DNA of 64,000 nt from Paraburkholderia sp. NMBU_R16 (GCF_013282575.1 NZ_JAAAYE010000018.1:43285-107284); one strand, 5' to 3'. Shown: positions 48,395-60,577, counted from the first letter of the stretch. Numbers and translations are program-made. Notes: a model not told the origin generated them from the sequence alone.

Positions 48395-48967
48395 TCAAAC
48401 CGTTCCGCGCACCAACCCGAGCACCCCGAGCACGATGAACAGGACGGCTGCGAGCACATGCACGGTGCGTGTCGGCAGACGATGAGCGAAGCGCTCGCCG
48501 AGCAGGATGGCCGGCACGTTGGCCAGCATCATGCCGAGGGTGGTGCCGGCCACCACGTCGATGAAGTCGTGAAATCGTGCCGCCAGCGCGACGGTCGCGA
48601 TCTGCGTCTTGTCGCCCATTTCAGCCAGAAAGAACGTGACGAGTGTAGCGCCGAAGACGCCGAGCCGGCCGCGCGCGACGTTTGCCTCGTTTGCATCGAG
48701 CTTGTCGGGTATCAGCACCCAAATGCCCATGGCGATGAACGAGATCGTCAATGCCCAACGCATGACCGTCGGCGTGACGAGCGCGCCGAGCCAATTCCCG
48801 ATTGCGCCGGCGCCCGCATGGTTGGCCAGCGTAGCGACGAGCACTCCGAGCATGATGGGAATGGGCTTGCGATAGCGGGCCGCAAGGACCAGGGAGAGCA
48901 ATTGAGTCTTGTCGCCGATTTCAGCGAGCGCGACAGCGCCGGTCGAGATGAGAAAGGCTTGGTCCAC
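48395..48967 (-). CDS. GDT1/UPF0016 family manganese exporter
   Basis: A 190-residue protein of six helices formed by two homologous halves, each with the family motif E-x-GDKTQ (AEIGDKTQLLSL at the N-terminus, AEMGDKTQIATV in the middle). GDT1-family members export Mn2+. The start is GTG 48967; the frame open to 49030 runs into the riboswitch and is rejected. A yybP-ykoY manganese riboswitch lies directly upstream, which strongly supports the assignment. Confidence 0.9.
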   Translation of the reverse strand: MDQAFLISTGAVALAEIGDKTQLLSLVLAARYRKPIPIMLGVLVATLANHAGAGAIGNWLGALVTPTVMRWALTISFIAMGIWVLIPDKLDANEANVARGRLGVFGATLVTFFLAEMGDKTQIATVALAARFHDFIDVVAGTTLGMMLANVPAILLGERFAHRLPTRTVHVLAAVLFIVLGVLGLVRGTV

Positions 48968-49044
48968 GTTGTTGGTTCTTCCCGGGCCGAGATGTGTACG
49001 AGCGACGACCCGCGGCGACGCCGGGCCCATAAACGGCGCGCGTG

Positions 49045-49190
49045 CGGGTCATCGGTCTCGCCAGGCCCGAGGCTGCATCCGCCATGGCCGCAGGGCCAAG
49101 TCTGTTGACGGATGCCCCCGCCGCGCTCGGCATGACCGGCGAACCGGTGCGAAGCGGCGGGGCGGCTACTCCCCAATGAGGGGCGGATTC
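49045..49190 (-). promoter_or_regulatory. yybP-ykoY manganese riboswitch
   Basis: On the minus strand the leader contains the hallmark GGGGAGTAGC (49165-49174), the internal GTCAACAGACTTG-type segment, and the closing GAGACCGATG (49050-49059), in the order and spacing of the yybP-ykoY aptamer. It ends about 80 bases before the GTG start of the GDT1-family gene. By analogy, Mn2+ binding should turn expression on. Exact ends need a covariance-model scan. Confidence 0.85.
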
Positions 49191-49261
49191 TAACACAGGC
49201 GCGGCGCTGGGCCCCGGAACCGATGGCCGGGGCGGCCCGCAGCCCTGTGTCGCGGCGGCGC

Positions 49262-50617
49262 TCAGTGATCGGCGACCGCACGTCGGCGGCGCGCATCGTC
49301 GTCGCGGCGATGTACACATCGGCCTGCCGCATAGGTCTCGAACACTGCGCGATCGTCGCCGAGCAAGGCGAACGCGAACAGTCGTTCCTCGAGCGACTCG
49401 GCTCGCTGCATGCGCCGCTCGAGCAGCGGTGTGGCCTGCGGATCGAGCACGATGAAATCGGCTTCGGTCTGCGGCGCCAGCGTGCCGATGGTCCGGTCCA
49501 GATCGAGGGCCTGCGCCGCGCCGGCCGTGGCGAGCCAGAACATGCGCGTCGCGCTGAGGTGATGTCCGCTCAGACGCGCGACTTTATGCGCTTCGTTCAT
49601 CGTCCGCAGCATGGAGAAAGCGGTGCCTCCGCCCACATCGGTGCCGAGCGTCACGGCCATGCCATGCGCGCCCGCTTTGGCAATATCGAACAGACCGCTG
49701 CCGAGAAAGAGATTCGATGTCGGGCAATGCGAAGCGATGGCTCCACACTCGGCCATGCGATCGCGATCGCGATCGTCGAAATGGATGCAGTGCCCATAAA
49801 TCGCGCGGCGGCGCAGCAGTCCATGGCGATCGTAGACATCGAGATAACTGCGATAGCCCGGGTAGAGCTCGGCCACCCACTTGATTTCGTCGACGTTCTC
49901 GGCGACGTGCGTCTGAACGAATACGTCCGGATGCGCTTGCGCGAGGGCGCCGCATGCTTGCAGCTGCTCGGGCGTCGATGTCGGCGCGAAACGCGGCGTG
50001 AGCGCGTAGAGCTGCCGGCCTTTGCCGTGCCAGCGCGCGATCAGCTCAGCGCTGTCGTCATAGCCCGATTGGGCGGTGTCGCGCAGGAATTCGGGGCAAT
50101 TGCGGTCCATCAACACCTTGCCCGCGATCATGCGCAACTGCCGCGCTTCGCTCGCGGCGAAGAATGCATCGACCGATGCCTTGTGCACCGTGCAGTAGAC
50201 GAGCGCGGTCGTCGTGCCGCAAGCGAGCAGTTCGTCGAGGAAAAAGTCCGCGGTTTCCCGCGCCAATGCCGCGTCGGCAAAACGCCGTTCCGTCGGGAAC
50301 GTGTAGTGCTCGAGCCAGGGTAGAAGGCCGGACGCCGGTGAGGCGATCATGTCCGTCTGCGGGTAGTGCACGTGCGTATCGATGAAGCCCGGGACGATCA
50401 GCTTGCCGGTGAGGTCGCGCAACTGCGTGTCGGGCGTCAATTGGTCTGCGAGCGAAGCGTAGCTACCTGTTGCGACGACATGCCCCGCTTCGACGATGAG
50501 CAGTCCGTCGTCTTCGAAGCGGGCCGCATCGTCGGATTCGGCTGGATCGCCGGCAAAGCCGAGCAGCTTGGCGCGATAGGCGGTGCGTCCCACACCGTGC
50601 TTGTCGATTGGGCTCAT
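49262..50617 (-). CDS. guaD: Guanine deaminase
   Basis: A 451-residue amidohydrolase. Metal ligands are visible in order: IDTHVHYPQ, QTHVAENVDEI, YGHCIHFDD and GTDVGGGTAFSML. It converts guanine to xanthine and ammonia. ATG 50617 is used; the longer frame adds Arg/Ser-rich residues. It is the last gene of the run xdhA-xdhB-xdhC-ade-guaD on the minus strand, 55 bases after the adenine deaminase gene. Confidence 0.94.
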   Translation of the reverse strand: MSPIDKHGVGRTAYRAKLLGFAGDPAESDDAARFEDDGLLIVEAGHVVATGSYASLADQLTPDTQLRDLTGKLIVPGFIDTHVHYPQTDMIASPASGLLPWLEHYTFPTERRFADAALARETADFFLDELLACGTTTALVYCTVHKASVDAFFAASEARQLRMIAGKVLMDRNCPEFLRDTAQSGYDDSAELIARWHGKGRQLYALTPRFAPTSTPEQLQACGALAQAHPDVFVQTHVAENVDEIKWVAELYPGYRSYLDVYDRHGLLRRRAIYGHCIHFDDRDRDRMAECGAIASHCPTSNLFLGSGLFDIAKAGAHGMAVTLGTDVGGGTAFSMLRTMNEAHKVARLSGHHLSATRMFWLATAGAAQALDLDRTIGTLAPQTEADFIVLDPQATPLLERRMQRAESLEERLFAFALLGDDRAVFETYAAGRCVHRRDDDARRRRAVADH

Positions 50618-50672
50618 GGTCGAAAATGGTCCTGTGCTGAAAAACGGCGCCGCATCGGTGCGGCGCGTACGC

Positions 50673-52758
<2,086 letters not shown>

Positions 52759-52774
52759 GCGGAGGCGATCCTCT

Positions 52775-55141
52775 TCAGGCAGTGCTTGCGGTGCGACCCA
52801 ACGCGGAGATGGCCGCGAGGATCGCTTCGGGCGTCGCCGGCGCGCGCAGCGGCGGGGCCGCGCGCACGTGCGGGACGGCCGCGGCGACGGCGTCGCGGAT
52901 GGCCAGAAAAACCGAGAAGGCGAGCAACAGTGGCGGCTCGCCGACGGCCTTCGAACGGAATACGGTCGGCTCCAGGTTTTCGTTCCGGTAAAGGGCGACG
53001 TTAAACGCGGCCGGCGTATCGCTGATCGCTGGTATTTTGTAGGTCGACGGGGCGTGCGTCATGAGCCGCCCATCGGCGTTCCACCAGAGTTCTTCGGTCG
53101 TCAGCCAGCCCATGCCCTGGATGAATCCCCCTTCGACCTGCCCGATATCGATCGCCGGGTTGATCGATCGGCCCGCATCGTGCAGCAAGTCGGCACGCAG
53201 GAGCTTCCATTCGCCCGTCAGCGTATCGACGACCACTTCCGATACCGCGGCACCGTACGCAAAGTAGTAGAACGGGTGCCCCGTCAGCGTCTTCGCATCC
53301 CAATGCACTTTCGGCGTGGCGTAAAAACCATCCGACCAAAGTTGCACGCGGGCGAGGTAGGCCTCGTTCACCAACTGCGCGAATGGCAACGATGCACCAT
53401 CGAGCGATACGCATCCGTTGGCGAAGATCGCATCGCTCGGCTGGCCGCCGAGCAGACGCGCAGCCATTTCGGCCAAGCGCGCGCGGAGGGTTTCCGCAGC
53501 CGCTTCGGCGGCCTTGCCGTTCAGGTCGCTGCCGGTCGAAGCTGCCGTGGCGGATGTATTGGCGACTTTCGATGTGTCCGTCGCCGTCACACGCACCTGC
53601 TCGAGCGGCAGCCCCAACACATGCGCGACGACTTGCGCCACTTTCGTATTGAGGCCCTGGCCCATCTCGGTGCCGCCGTGATTGACGAGTACGGAGCCGT
53701 CCCGATAGATATGCATGAGTGCGCCGGCCTGATTGAGGAACGGCACGTTGAACGAGATACCGAACTTGACCGGCGTGATCGCGATGCCGCGTTTGAGCAC
53801 GGGGCTCGCTTCGTTGAATGCCGCGAGTGCCGCGCGGCGCGCGCGATAGTCGCTCGATTCGAGCAGTTGCGCGGTCAGCGGAGCAAGGATGTTGTCGTCG
53901 ACGCGTTGGCCGTAAGGCGTGACGTCGCGCTCGCCGATGCCATAGAAATTGGCCACACGGACATCGAGCGGGTCCCGCCCAAGCGCGCGCGCGATATCGT
54001 CGATCATGACTTCGGTCACGAGCGCGCCTTGCGGACCGCCGAAGCCGCGAAACGCGGTATTCGATTGCGTGTTCGTCTTGCAGGCCAGCGCCGCGATTTC
54101 GACATCGGATAAATAGTACGCGTTATCGACGTGGCAGACCGCGCGCGTGGCGACGGCTCCCGAGAGGTCCGCCGAATAGCCTGCACGCAATGCAATTTCG
54201 ACGCGCGCGCCCGCGATGCGGCCTTCGCTATCGAAGCCAACTTCGTATCGGTAGACCGCGTCGTGGCGCTTGCCCGTGATCAGAAAATCGTCGTCGCGGT
54301 CTGCACGTAGTTTGACGGGCCGTTTGAGTTTGGAAGCGGCGAGCGCGGCAATACAGGCGAACACGGCCGACTGCGACTCCTTTCCGCCAAAGCCTCCGCC
54401 CATGCGCCGGCATTCGCACAGCACGCGATGCGCGGGCCAGCCGAGCATATGGGCGACGACCTGCTGCATCTCGCTCGGGTGCTGCGTCGAGCTATAGACG
54501 AGCATACCGGCGCCTTCCTTTGGAACGGCATAGGCGATTTGTCCTTCGAGATAGAACTGTTCCTGTCCGCCGACCTCGAACTCGCCTGTCAACCGGTGCG
54601 GCGCGGCGGCAATCCTGGCCGCGGGATCGCCTCGCACGAGATGCAGCGGCGGCAGCACGTACTGCTGGCGCTCGTGGGCCGCTCGCGCGGTCAGCACGGC
54701 CTCCAGCGGTTCGTAGCGCACGACGTCGCCGCTTTTGGCGAGTGCCGCGGCTTGCCGCGCGAGGTCGCGGCTCGTTGCGACTACGGCAAAAACGGGTTGC
54801 CCAAGGTAGGAGACGGTGCCCTCGGCAAGGATCGGATCGTCGTGAAGCACTGGGCCACAGTTGTTCTCGCCGGGAATATCGGCCGCCGTCAACACCGCGA
54901 CCACGCCCGGGGCAGCCCTCACGGCTTCGAGATCGAGCGAGACGATGCGCGCATGCGCGTGGCGCGATAGGCCGAGCGCGACATGGAGCGTGCCGGCGAA
55001 CTCGGGCAGATCGTCGGTGTAGGCGGCTTCGCCGCTCACATGCAGTTCGGCCGATTCGTGCGGGCGCGCCACGCCGATCGCAGCGCCCGACTGGGAAGTT
55101 GCTCCCATCCGTTCGGCGGATGCTTCGGTCATCAGATTCAT
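52775..55141 (-). CDS. xdhB: Xanthine dehydrogenase molybdopterin-binding subunit
   Basis: A 788-residue subunit. The aldehyde-oxidase/xanthine-dehydrogenase core includes GGQEQFYLEGQIAY, RMGGGFGGKESQSA (Moco contact) and FRGFGGPQGAL, with the catalytic Glu in the C-terminal GEPPLLLAFSV region. It oxidises hypoxanthine and xanthine to urate together with XdhA. ATG 55141 overlaps the xdhA stop (ATGA); the longer frame to 55243 is inside xdhA. Confidence 0.96.
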   Translation of the reverse strand: MNLMTEASAERMGATSQSGAAIGVARPHESAELHVSGEAAYTDDLPEFAGTLHVALGLSRHAHARIVSLDLEAVRAAPGVVAVLTAADIPGENNCGPVLHDDPILAEGTVSYLGQPVFAVVATSRDLARQAAALAKSGDVVRYEPLEAVLTARAAHERQQYVLPPLHLVRGDPAARIAAAPHRLTGEFEVGGQEQFYLEGQIAYAVPKEGAGMLVYSSTQHPSEMQQVVAHMLGWPAHRVLCECRRMGGGFGGKESQSAVFACIAALAASKLKRPVKLRADRDDDFLITGKRHDAVYRYEVGFDSEGRIAGARVEIALRAGYSADLSGAVATRAVCHVDNAYYLSDVEIAALACKTNTQSNTAFRGFGGPQGALVTEVMIDDIARALGRDPLDVRVANFYGIGERDVTPYGQRVDDNILAPLTAQLLESSDYRARRAALAAFNEASPVLKRGIAITPVKFGISFNVPFLNQAGALMHIYRDGSVLVNHGGTEMGQGLNTKVAQVVAHVLGLPLEQVRVTATDTSKVANTSATAASTGSDLNGKAAEAAAETLRARLAEMAARLLGGQPSDAIFANGCVSLDGASLPFAQLVNEAYLARVQLWSDGFYATPKVHWDAKTLTGHPFYYFAYGAAVSEVVVDTLTGEWKLLRADLLHDAGRSINPAIDIGQVEGGFIQGMGWLTTEELWWNADGRLMTHAPSTYKIPAISDTPAAFNVALYRNENLEPTVFRSKAVGEPPLLLAFSVFLAIRDAVAAAVPHVRAAPPLRAPATPEAILAAISALGRTASTA

Positions 55142-56673
55142 CGCATCTCCTCGGCCGCTGCGGCGGTAGGCTCGAACGAGAACGCTTCGACCTGGCTTGC
55201 TGCCAACGGCGCCTCGTCGCGCGTTTCCAGATGAAAGCGCCACAGCAGATTACGGGCGACGGTCATACGATAGGTATTCGATGCGCGCATGTCGGTGAGC
55301 GGCATGAAGTCCTGTTCGAGCGCATTCATGGCGCGTTGCGCGCTCGCCTCGTTCCACGCCTCGCCGGCGAGCGCGGCTTCGGCAGCGGCCGCGCGCTGTG
55401 GCGTGGCGGCCATGCCGCCGAAGGCGATACGCGCGGAGACGATTTGTCCGTTGTCGATTTCGAGTGCGAATGCGCCGCATACCGCCGAGATATCCTGATC
55501 GTAGCGCTTCGACACCTTATACGTACGAAATCGCAGCTGTGCGCGCGCGAGCGGTACACGAACGGCGGCGAGGAATTCGCCCGGCTCGAGTGCTGTCTTC
55601 TGATAGCCTAGATAGAACGCGTCGAGCGGCAGCATGCGGGAAGCCTTGTCCCGCCGCAATACGACCTGCGCGCCGAGCGCGATCAAAGCCGGCATGGAAT
55701 CGCCGATGGGCGAGCCGTTCGCGACGTTGCCGCCGAGCGTGCCCGCATTGCGTATCGGCAGCGAGGCGAAGCGCCGCGCCAGCTCGGCGAGCGCCGGGTA
55801 CTCGCCGACGAGCGCGGCGTAGGCGTCCTCGAGCGAGGCCGCCGCGCCGATGGTGAGCTTCGATGCGTCGCGCTCGATGCGCTTCAATTCCTCGACGTTG
55901 CCGATATAGAGCAGATCGCCGAGGCGGCGCATTTGCTTCGTCACCCAGAGCCCGACGTCCGTGCTGCCGGCGAGCACGCGCGCCTCCGGGTGCGCCGCGC
56001 GCAGGGCGGCGAAGGCATCGAGCGTCACCGGCGCGCGAAATGTCGTCGTGCCGGAGTCTGCGGTGTGCGTTTCGCGGCTCGCGTATTCGAACGTTTCGTC
56101 GCGGCGCAATGCGCGCAGCGCCGCGATGACGGGCGCGCGATCGAGCGCGGTGCGCGCATGGCGCCCGCCGTCGAACATGGCCTGTGCAGCCTCGACGATC
56201 GGCCGATACCCAGTACAGCGGCAAAGATTGCCGGACAGCGCCGTCGCGATTTCATCGCGCGAGGGTGCCTGGCTTCGTCCTTGCCGGTTTTCGTAGAGCG
56301 CCCACATCGACATGGCAAAGCCCGGCGTACAAAAACCGCATTGCGATGCATGGCAATCGACGAGCGCGCGCTGCACGGGATGCAGCGTGCCATCGGGGCT
56401 GCGCAGGTCTTCGACCGTGAACAGGGCGCGCGAGTCGAGCGTGGGCAGGAATTGAATGCAGGCGTTGACGGCCTTGAGCGCGAGCGCGCCCTGGGCGTCG
56501 AGTTCGCCGACGACCACCGTGCACGCGCCGCAGTCGCCCTCGGCGCACCCCTCCTTGGTGCCCGTGCAATGGAGGTCTTCGCGCAGGTGCTGAAGCACGG
56601 TGCGGGTGGACGGGGCGTCGTGCACTTCGTGAATCGCGCCGCGGTAGTAAAAGCGGATGGGATGCGTGGTCAT
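55138..56673 (-). CDS. xdhA: Xanthine dehydrogenase Fe-S/FAD subunit
   Basis: A 511-residue protein. The N-terminal [2Fe-2S] ferredoxin domain (CAEGDCGACTVVVG) is followed by the second [2Fe-2S] helical domain (SQCGFCTPGFAMSM and SGNLCRCTGYRP), a FAD-binding domain (VLAGSTDVGLWVTKQ, IRNAGTLGGNVANGSPIGDS) and a C-terminal CO-dehydrogenase flavoprotein-type domain. Electrons pass from Moco in XdhB through the clusters to FAD and NAD. It is first in the purine catabolic run; 266 bases upstream to DsbB carry no evident gene. Confidence 0.96.
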   Translation of the reverse strand: MTTHPIRFYYRGAIHEVHDAPSTRTVLQHLREDLHCTGTKEGCAEGDCGACTVVVGELDAQGALALKAVNACIQFLPTLDSRALFTVEDLRSPDGTLHPVQRALVDCHASQCGFCTPGFAMSMWALYENRQGRSQAPSRDEIATALSGNLCRCTGYRPIVEAAQAMFDGGRHARTALDRAPVIAALRALRRDETFEYASRETHTADSGTTTFRAPVTLDAFAALRAAHPEARVLAGSTDVGLWVTKQMRRLGDLLYIGNVEELKRIERDASKLTIGAAASLEDAYAALVGEYPALAELARRFASLPIRNAGTLGGNVANGSPIGDSMPALIALGAQVVLRRDKASRMLPLDAFYLGYQKTALEPGEFLAAVRVPLARAQLRFRTYKVSKRYDQDISAVCGAFALEIDNGQIVSARIAFGGMAATPQRAAAAEAALAGEAWNEASAQRAMNALEQDFMPLTDMRASNTYRMTVARNLLWRFHLETRDEAPLAASQVEAFSFEPTAAAAEEMR

Positions 56674-56939
56674 GGCCGAATCCTGAAGTTGCGGATCAGG
56701 CGCGCGTTACGCTTCGTACCGGCAACGGCCGGCTCGCGCACGTGGATCGCCATCCAGAGCACAAGATAGCACCGCAATATGCGGCGAAGATCGTCCGGCG
56801 CTGATGGTCGCTATCAGCGCCAGCATAATTGCGGTTCTACGATGCGCGGCATGCATCGAAGTTGCAAGCCATCGCCATGTTGCACCGCGAAGACGGCGCG
56901 GGGGCGCGAGCCGGCCACGTGCGTCAGCGCGCTCAGCGC

Positions 56940-57458
56940 TCAAACCGCGTGCAGGCGACCCTTGGCGCGCCGACGCCAGAGACTGGCGGCGACGGCGACG
57001 AACGTCAGCGCGAAGGCGACGAGTGCCCAGCCGGGCAGCAGAAGGCCCAGGATGGGCGGGTACACCGTTTCGCACAGGCCCGCGACCTTGAACACGCTTG
57101 GCAGCCAATGCGCGGGCGGGAGGGCGTCGACGACGGGCTGCAGCGCATCGAATCCGCAGCTGAAGCCGGGATGGAGCTGAATGAAGAGGTGACGCGCGGC
57201 GGTGCCTGTGCCCGCCAGGGCGACGACCGCAATCAGCGTTTCGAACACGCGAACGCCTTGCCAGCCGCCGCGCGTTGCGCCGGCGAACGCCAGAATGGCG
57301 ATCAGGATGAAGAAATAGCGCTGAATGATGCACAGCGGGCAGGGATCTTCGCCCTTCGCGAACTGTAGATAAAGCGCACCGCCGACGAGGCTCAGCGAGA
57401 CGAGACCGAGCAGCACGAGCAGGCGGCGTTCGCGGCGCAGGGACAGGGGATCGTTCAT
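56940..57458 (-). CDS. dsbB: Disulfide bond formation protein B
   Basis: A 172-residue inner-membrane protein of four helices. The first periplasmic loop has the CPLC redox pair ([11 protein letters not shown], with the quinone-contacting Arg), and the second pair lies in GFSCGF and GLCETVY. It reoxidises DsbA using quinone. ATG 57458 ([10 protein letters not shown]) is the family start; an extension to 57521 is unlikely. Confidence 0.94.
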   Translation of the reverse strand: MNDPLSLRRERRLLVLLGLVSLSLVGGALYLQFAKGEDPCPLCIIQRYFFILIAILAFAGATRGGWQGVRVFETLIAVVALAGTGTAARHLFIQLHPGFSCGFDALQPVVDALPPAHWLPSVFKVAGLCETVYPPILGLLLPGWALVAFALTFVAVAASLWRRRAKGRLHAV

Positions 57459-57557
57459 GAAGCGTGGGCTCCGAGGGGCAAATCGCTGCATTTTAGTGTG
57501 ATTTGCCCCAGCCAGTGGCATCGGGCGTGCGCGACGACCCGCAGGCCGTGAACCGGG

Positions 57558-58937
57558 TCAGCGAATCGAGTCGAGCACGCGTTCGACCGCGAGCGCCACG
57601 CCGAGGAGCGCGTCGTCGCGATGCGGTCCCGCGGCGAGCATCAGCCCCACGGGGGCGTCCCCGCGTGCGTGGCACGGCAGCGAAACGGCGCAGGCGTCCA
57701 GCACGTTGAACGTGCTCGGGTTGCGCAGTACGAGCGCGTTGATGCGCGCATACGTTGCATCGTCGCGATCGCAGTCCGCGACACGGGGCGGCGGAATGGG
57801 CACGGTCGGCGCGACGATCGCATCGAAGTGCTGCCAAAGGGTTTCTTCCGCGGCTTTCATCAGCGCTGCGCGCTCGGCGATCAGATCGAGGTAATCCGTC
57901 GCCCGTGCGCTTTCCCCTTTGAGGATCCGCGCGAGCACGCGCGGATCGTAGCGCTCGCGCTGCCGGGCGATGTGCCCGCGATGCCAGGCATAGGCCTCCA
58001 TCGCCGAAAAGCCGAAACGGTTGATCTCGGGCAGGCGGTCGAGCGGTGCGAAATGGACGTCGGAGAGGATCGCGCCGGCCGCTTCGAGGTGCTTGAGCGC
58101 TGTGTCGAGCGCTCGAGCGACGCTCGGCTCGACATCCTCGGTGACGTAGTGGGTCAGCACGCCGAGACGCACGCCTTCGAGCGGGCGCCGGGCGGGCACG
58201 CGCGGCTCGAGACCGGCGAGGATGCGGTCGACGAGCGCACAGCAGGCCACGGATACGCCGATCGGCCCGAACGAATCGAGCGTGGTGGATAACGGCACGG
58301 CACCTTCGCGCGGAATACGGCTTGCGGTCGGCTTGAACCCGGTCAGACCGCAAAATGCGGCCGGGATGCGGATGGACCCCCCGGTGTCCGTGCTGAGCGC
58401 GACGGCGGCCATGCCGTCGGCGACCGACGCCGCTGCGCCCGACGACGAGCCGCCCGCGATGCGGGCCTCGCCCGGTTCGCCCCGACGGTACGGCGAAAGC
58501 GGCGTGCCGTAGTGGGGATTGAGACCCAAGCCCGAAAACGCGAATTCGGACATGTTCGTGCGGCCGATGAGCACGGCGCCGGCGTTGCGCAGACGCGCCA
58601 CGACGGGAGCGTCGGCTCGAGCCGGCGGCGCGTCGGCCAACACGCGAGAGCTCGCGCGCGTGACCTGGCCCTTAACGTCGAACAAATCCTTGATCGATAC
58701 CGGGATGCCGGCGAGCGGGGACAGTACGGTGCCAGCGGCCCGCAGGCGGTCGTGCGCGTCCGCGGCGGCCCGTGCCGCATCGGCATCCGCCTGCACGAAG
58801 ACGGTCGAGCCTTGGCCCGCCGGATCGCCAATGCGCTCGAGCGCGGTTTCGACGAGTACGCGGCTCGTCGTTTTACCGGTTGAAAGTTCGTCGGCGAGGC
58901 GCGCGAGCGGAGGGAAGGGAGCGAATTCAGTGGCCAT
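57558..58937 (-). CDS. Amidase (amidase signature family)
   Basis: A 459-residue protein. The Ser-cisSer-Lys triad can be placed: Lys in GIPVSIKDLFDVKG, and the two serines in IAGGSSSGAAASVADG followed by GTDTGGSIRIPAAFCG (here STDTGG). It hydrolyses amide bonds. The GatA/AtzF/urea-amidolyase type cannot be distinguished, and no gatB or gatC is adjacent. ATG 58937 is used because the frame upstream to 59207 is antisense to the next gene. Spacing to dsbB is 99 bases. Confidence 0.9.
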   Translation of the reverse strand: MATEFAPFPPLARLADELSTGKTTSRVLVETALERIGDPAGQGSTVFVQADADAARAAADAHDRLRAAGTVLSPLAGIPVSIKDLFDVKGQVTRASSRVLADAPPARADAPVVARLRNAGAVLIGRTNMSEFAFSGLGLNPHYGTPLSPYRRGEPGEARIAGGSSSGAAASVADGMAAVALSTDTGGSIRIPAAFCGLTGFKPTASRIPREGAVPLSTTLDSFGPIGVSVACCALVDRILAGLEPRVPARRPLEGVRLGVLTHYVTEDVEPSVARALDTALKHLEAAGAILSDVHFAPLDRLPEINRFGFSAMEAYAWHRGHIARQRERYDPRVLARILKGESARATDYLDLIAERAALMKAAEETLWQHFDAIVAPTVPIPPPRVADCDRDDATYARINALVLRNPSTFNVLDACAVSLPCHARGDAPVGLMLAAGPHRDDALLGVALAVERVLDSIR

Positions 58938-59174
58938 GGGTTGACGGTGTCGAGTCGGATCGGGCAGATCGCACAGCATGCTGCAGGCATTGTAGCCGTG
59001 GCATGCGGCATGCGCAGGCAGGCGAGCCTGAGCGAAACGACCGTGCGGCACGGCGGGCGTCGCGGGGCCGCCAGCCCGCATCGATCCGCCACGATTGCCG
59101 CGGCTTTGCGCGGTGGCGGATAATGGGCGCTCTTTCATCGCTGTGCGTGCGACGCGCGCCCCTGTCCCATCGTC

Positions 59175-60515
59175 ATGAGCGAAAAAACGCCACCGAACGC
59201 CGGCCACGCTGGTCCGGACACTTCAGTCCACTCCTCCAGCGATTCTTTTGCCGCCCCGCACACGTCCGAGCCGTCGGGCACGACGGCCGCAGCGGCGTCC
59301 CCGGGCGGACCGGACGCACCGGCCCCGGCCCCGGCCGGCGGCGCGGGAGCGAGCGGCACCGCTGCCGAGGCAGCGGCGCGTGCATCGACCGATACGCCCG
59401 GAAGTGCTTCGACGGTGGCTGTTACACCCGAAACGGCGCCTCCGCAATCGGGCGCGGCGGTCGAAGCCGCCGAAGCGCGGGCGTCGGCGGCGCGCGAGAC
59501 GTCGGCACAGGAGAGCGCCGCGCACGAGGCTGAACGATCGTCGGCACCGGGGGCGCCGCCGCCGGGATTCGGTGCGCCGCCCGACTTCGACGTCCCACGC
59601 CCGCCGCCCCCGGGCGCCGCCGGGACTGTGTCCAGACCTGCCTATCTGAAGTACAACGACTCGGCGTGGACCGTCTTCGGCCGGACCATCGCGGCGCGCG
59701 CGCGACTCTTTTTCGACCGGGCAGGGCAGCGGATCACCCAACGCACGCTGCGCATCGGCGTATCGGCGCGCATCTTTCACCCCGAGCCCGGGGCGATCGG
59801 ATTGCGCGGCAAGACGCTGCAATATCTCGAGGAATCGGTGGCCCACTGGGTGATGTCGCGCGACGTGATGGTCTTCATGATTCCGACGGTCGGCCATCAA
59901 GGCATGCTGCATCCGAGCAACATCCGCCTGCGCGATTACGCCAAGCATCTCGACGGCCTGTTGCTGCAGGGCGGCGCCGATGTCTCGCCGCAGACGTATG
60001 CCGCCACGGAAACATTGGCCGAATGGCCGGGCGATCGCGTGCGCGACATGTACGAGCTCGAGCTGCTGCACGAATTCATCGAATCGGGCAAGCCGGTGCT
60101 CGGAATTTGCCGCGGGTGCCAACTCATCAACGTCGCGTTCGGCGGCACGCTCTATCAGGACATCGCGACCGAAGTGCCGACGGCGGGCGTCCACGTCAAC
60201 GAGCGTTACGATCAGCATCGGCACTCGGTTCGGTTCCCGGATGGCTCGACCCTCGTCAATATGTTCCCGGGGCGCCGCGAGGCGCTGGTCAATTCGATCC
60301 ACCATCAGGCCGTGAAGACGCTGGGCCGCGACTTGAACGTCGAGGCGGTATCGGCCGGGGACGGCCTGATCGAGGCGGTGCGCTATCGGCGGGCGCCGTT
60401 CGTGATGGGCGTGCAATGGCACCCCGAATTCCATCGCGCGGGCGGCCCGGAGCTGCTCGACTGCACGCCGTTGCTCGACAGCTTTTTGCGCGCGGCGCGC
60501 GAGACGCGTCTGTGA
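59175..60515 (+). CDS. Class I glutamine-amidotransferase-type hydrolase (PuuD-like) with long N-terminal extension
   Basis: A 446-residue protein. Residues 1 to about 150 are low-complexity Ala/Pro/Ser/Glu and predicted disordered. The C-terminal part (about 190-440) is a peptidase C26/gamma-glutamyl-GABA hydrolase: DGLLLQGGADVSPQTY, nucleophile Cys in GICRGCQLINVAFGG, and His-Glu in GVQWHPEFH. The usual length is about 250, so the extension is striking. It probably cleaves gamma-glutamyl compounds; no puuA, puuB or puuC is nearby. Confidence 0.87.
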   Translation: MSEKTPPNAGHAGPDTSVHSSSDSFAAPHTSEPSGTTAAAASPGGPDAPAPAPAGGAGASGTAAEAAARASTDTPGSASTVAVTPETAPPQSGAAVEAAEARASAARETSAQESAAHEAERSSAPGAPPPGFGAPPDFDVPRPPPPGAAGTVSRPAYLKYNDSAWTVFGRTIAARARLFFDRAGQRITQRTLRIGVSARIFHPEPGAIGLRGKTLQYLEESVAHWVMSRDVMVFMIPTVGHQGMLHPSNIRLRDYAKHLDGLLLQGGADVSPQTYAATETLAEWPGDRVRDMYELELLHEFIESGKPVLGICRGCQLINVAFGGTLYQDIATEVPTAGVHVNERYDQHRHSVRFPDGSTLVNMFPGRREALVNSIHHQAVKTLGRDLNVEAVSAGDGLIEAVRYRRAPFVMGVQWHPEFHRAGGPELLDCTPLLDSFLRAARETRL

Positions 60516-60548
60516 ACCGCGTACGGTGCCGCAACGGCGACAAAGGTG

Positions 60549-60577
60549 TTGACACGATTCAGCAGGTTATACATAAT
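60549..60577 (+). promoter_or_regulatory. Sigma70 promoter of the tRNA-Gly/Cys cluster
   Basis: TTGACA (60549-60554) and CATAAT (60572-60577) are separated by exactly 17 bases. Transcription would start about 75 bases before the first tRNA-Gly. Confidence 0.82.

Noticed and set aside
56674..56939. Possible small gene between xdhA and dsbB
   Set aside because: Frames here are Arg/Ala-rich shadows with no ribosome site; no hairpin or promoter is clear either.
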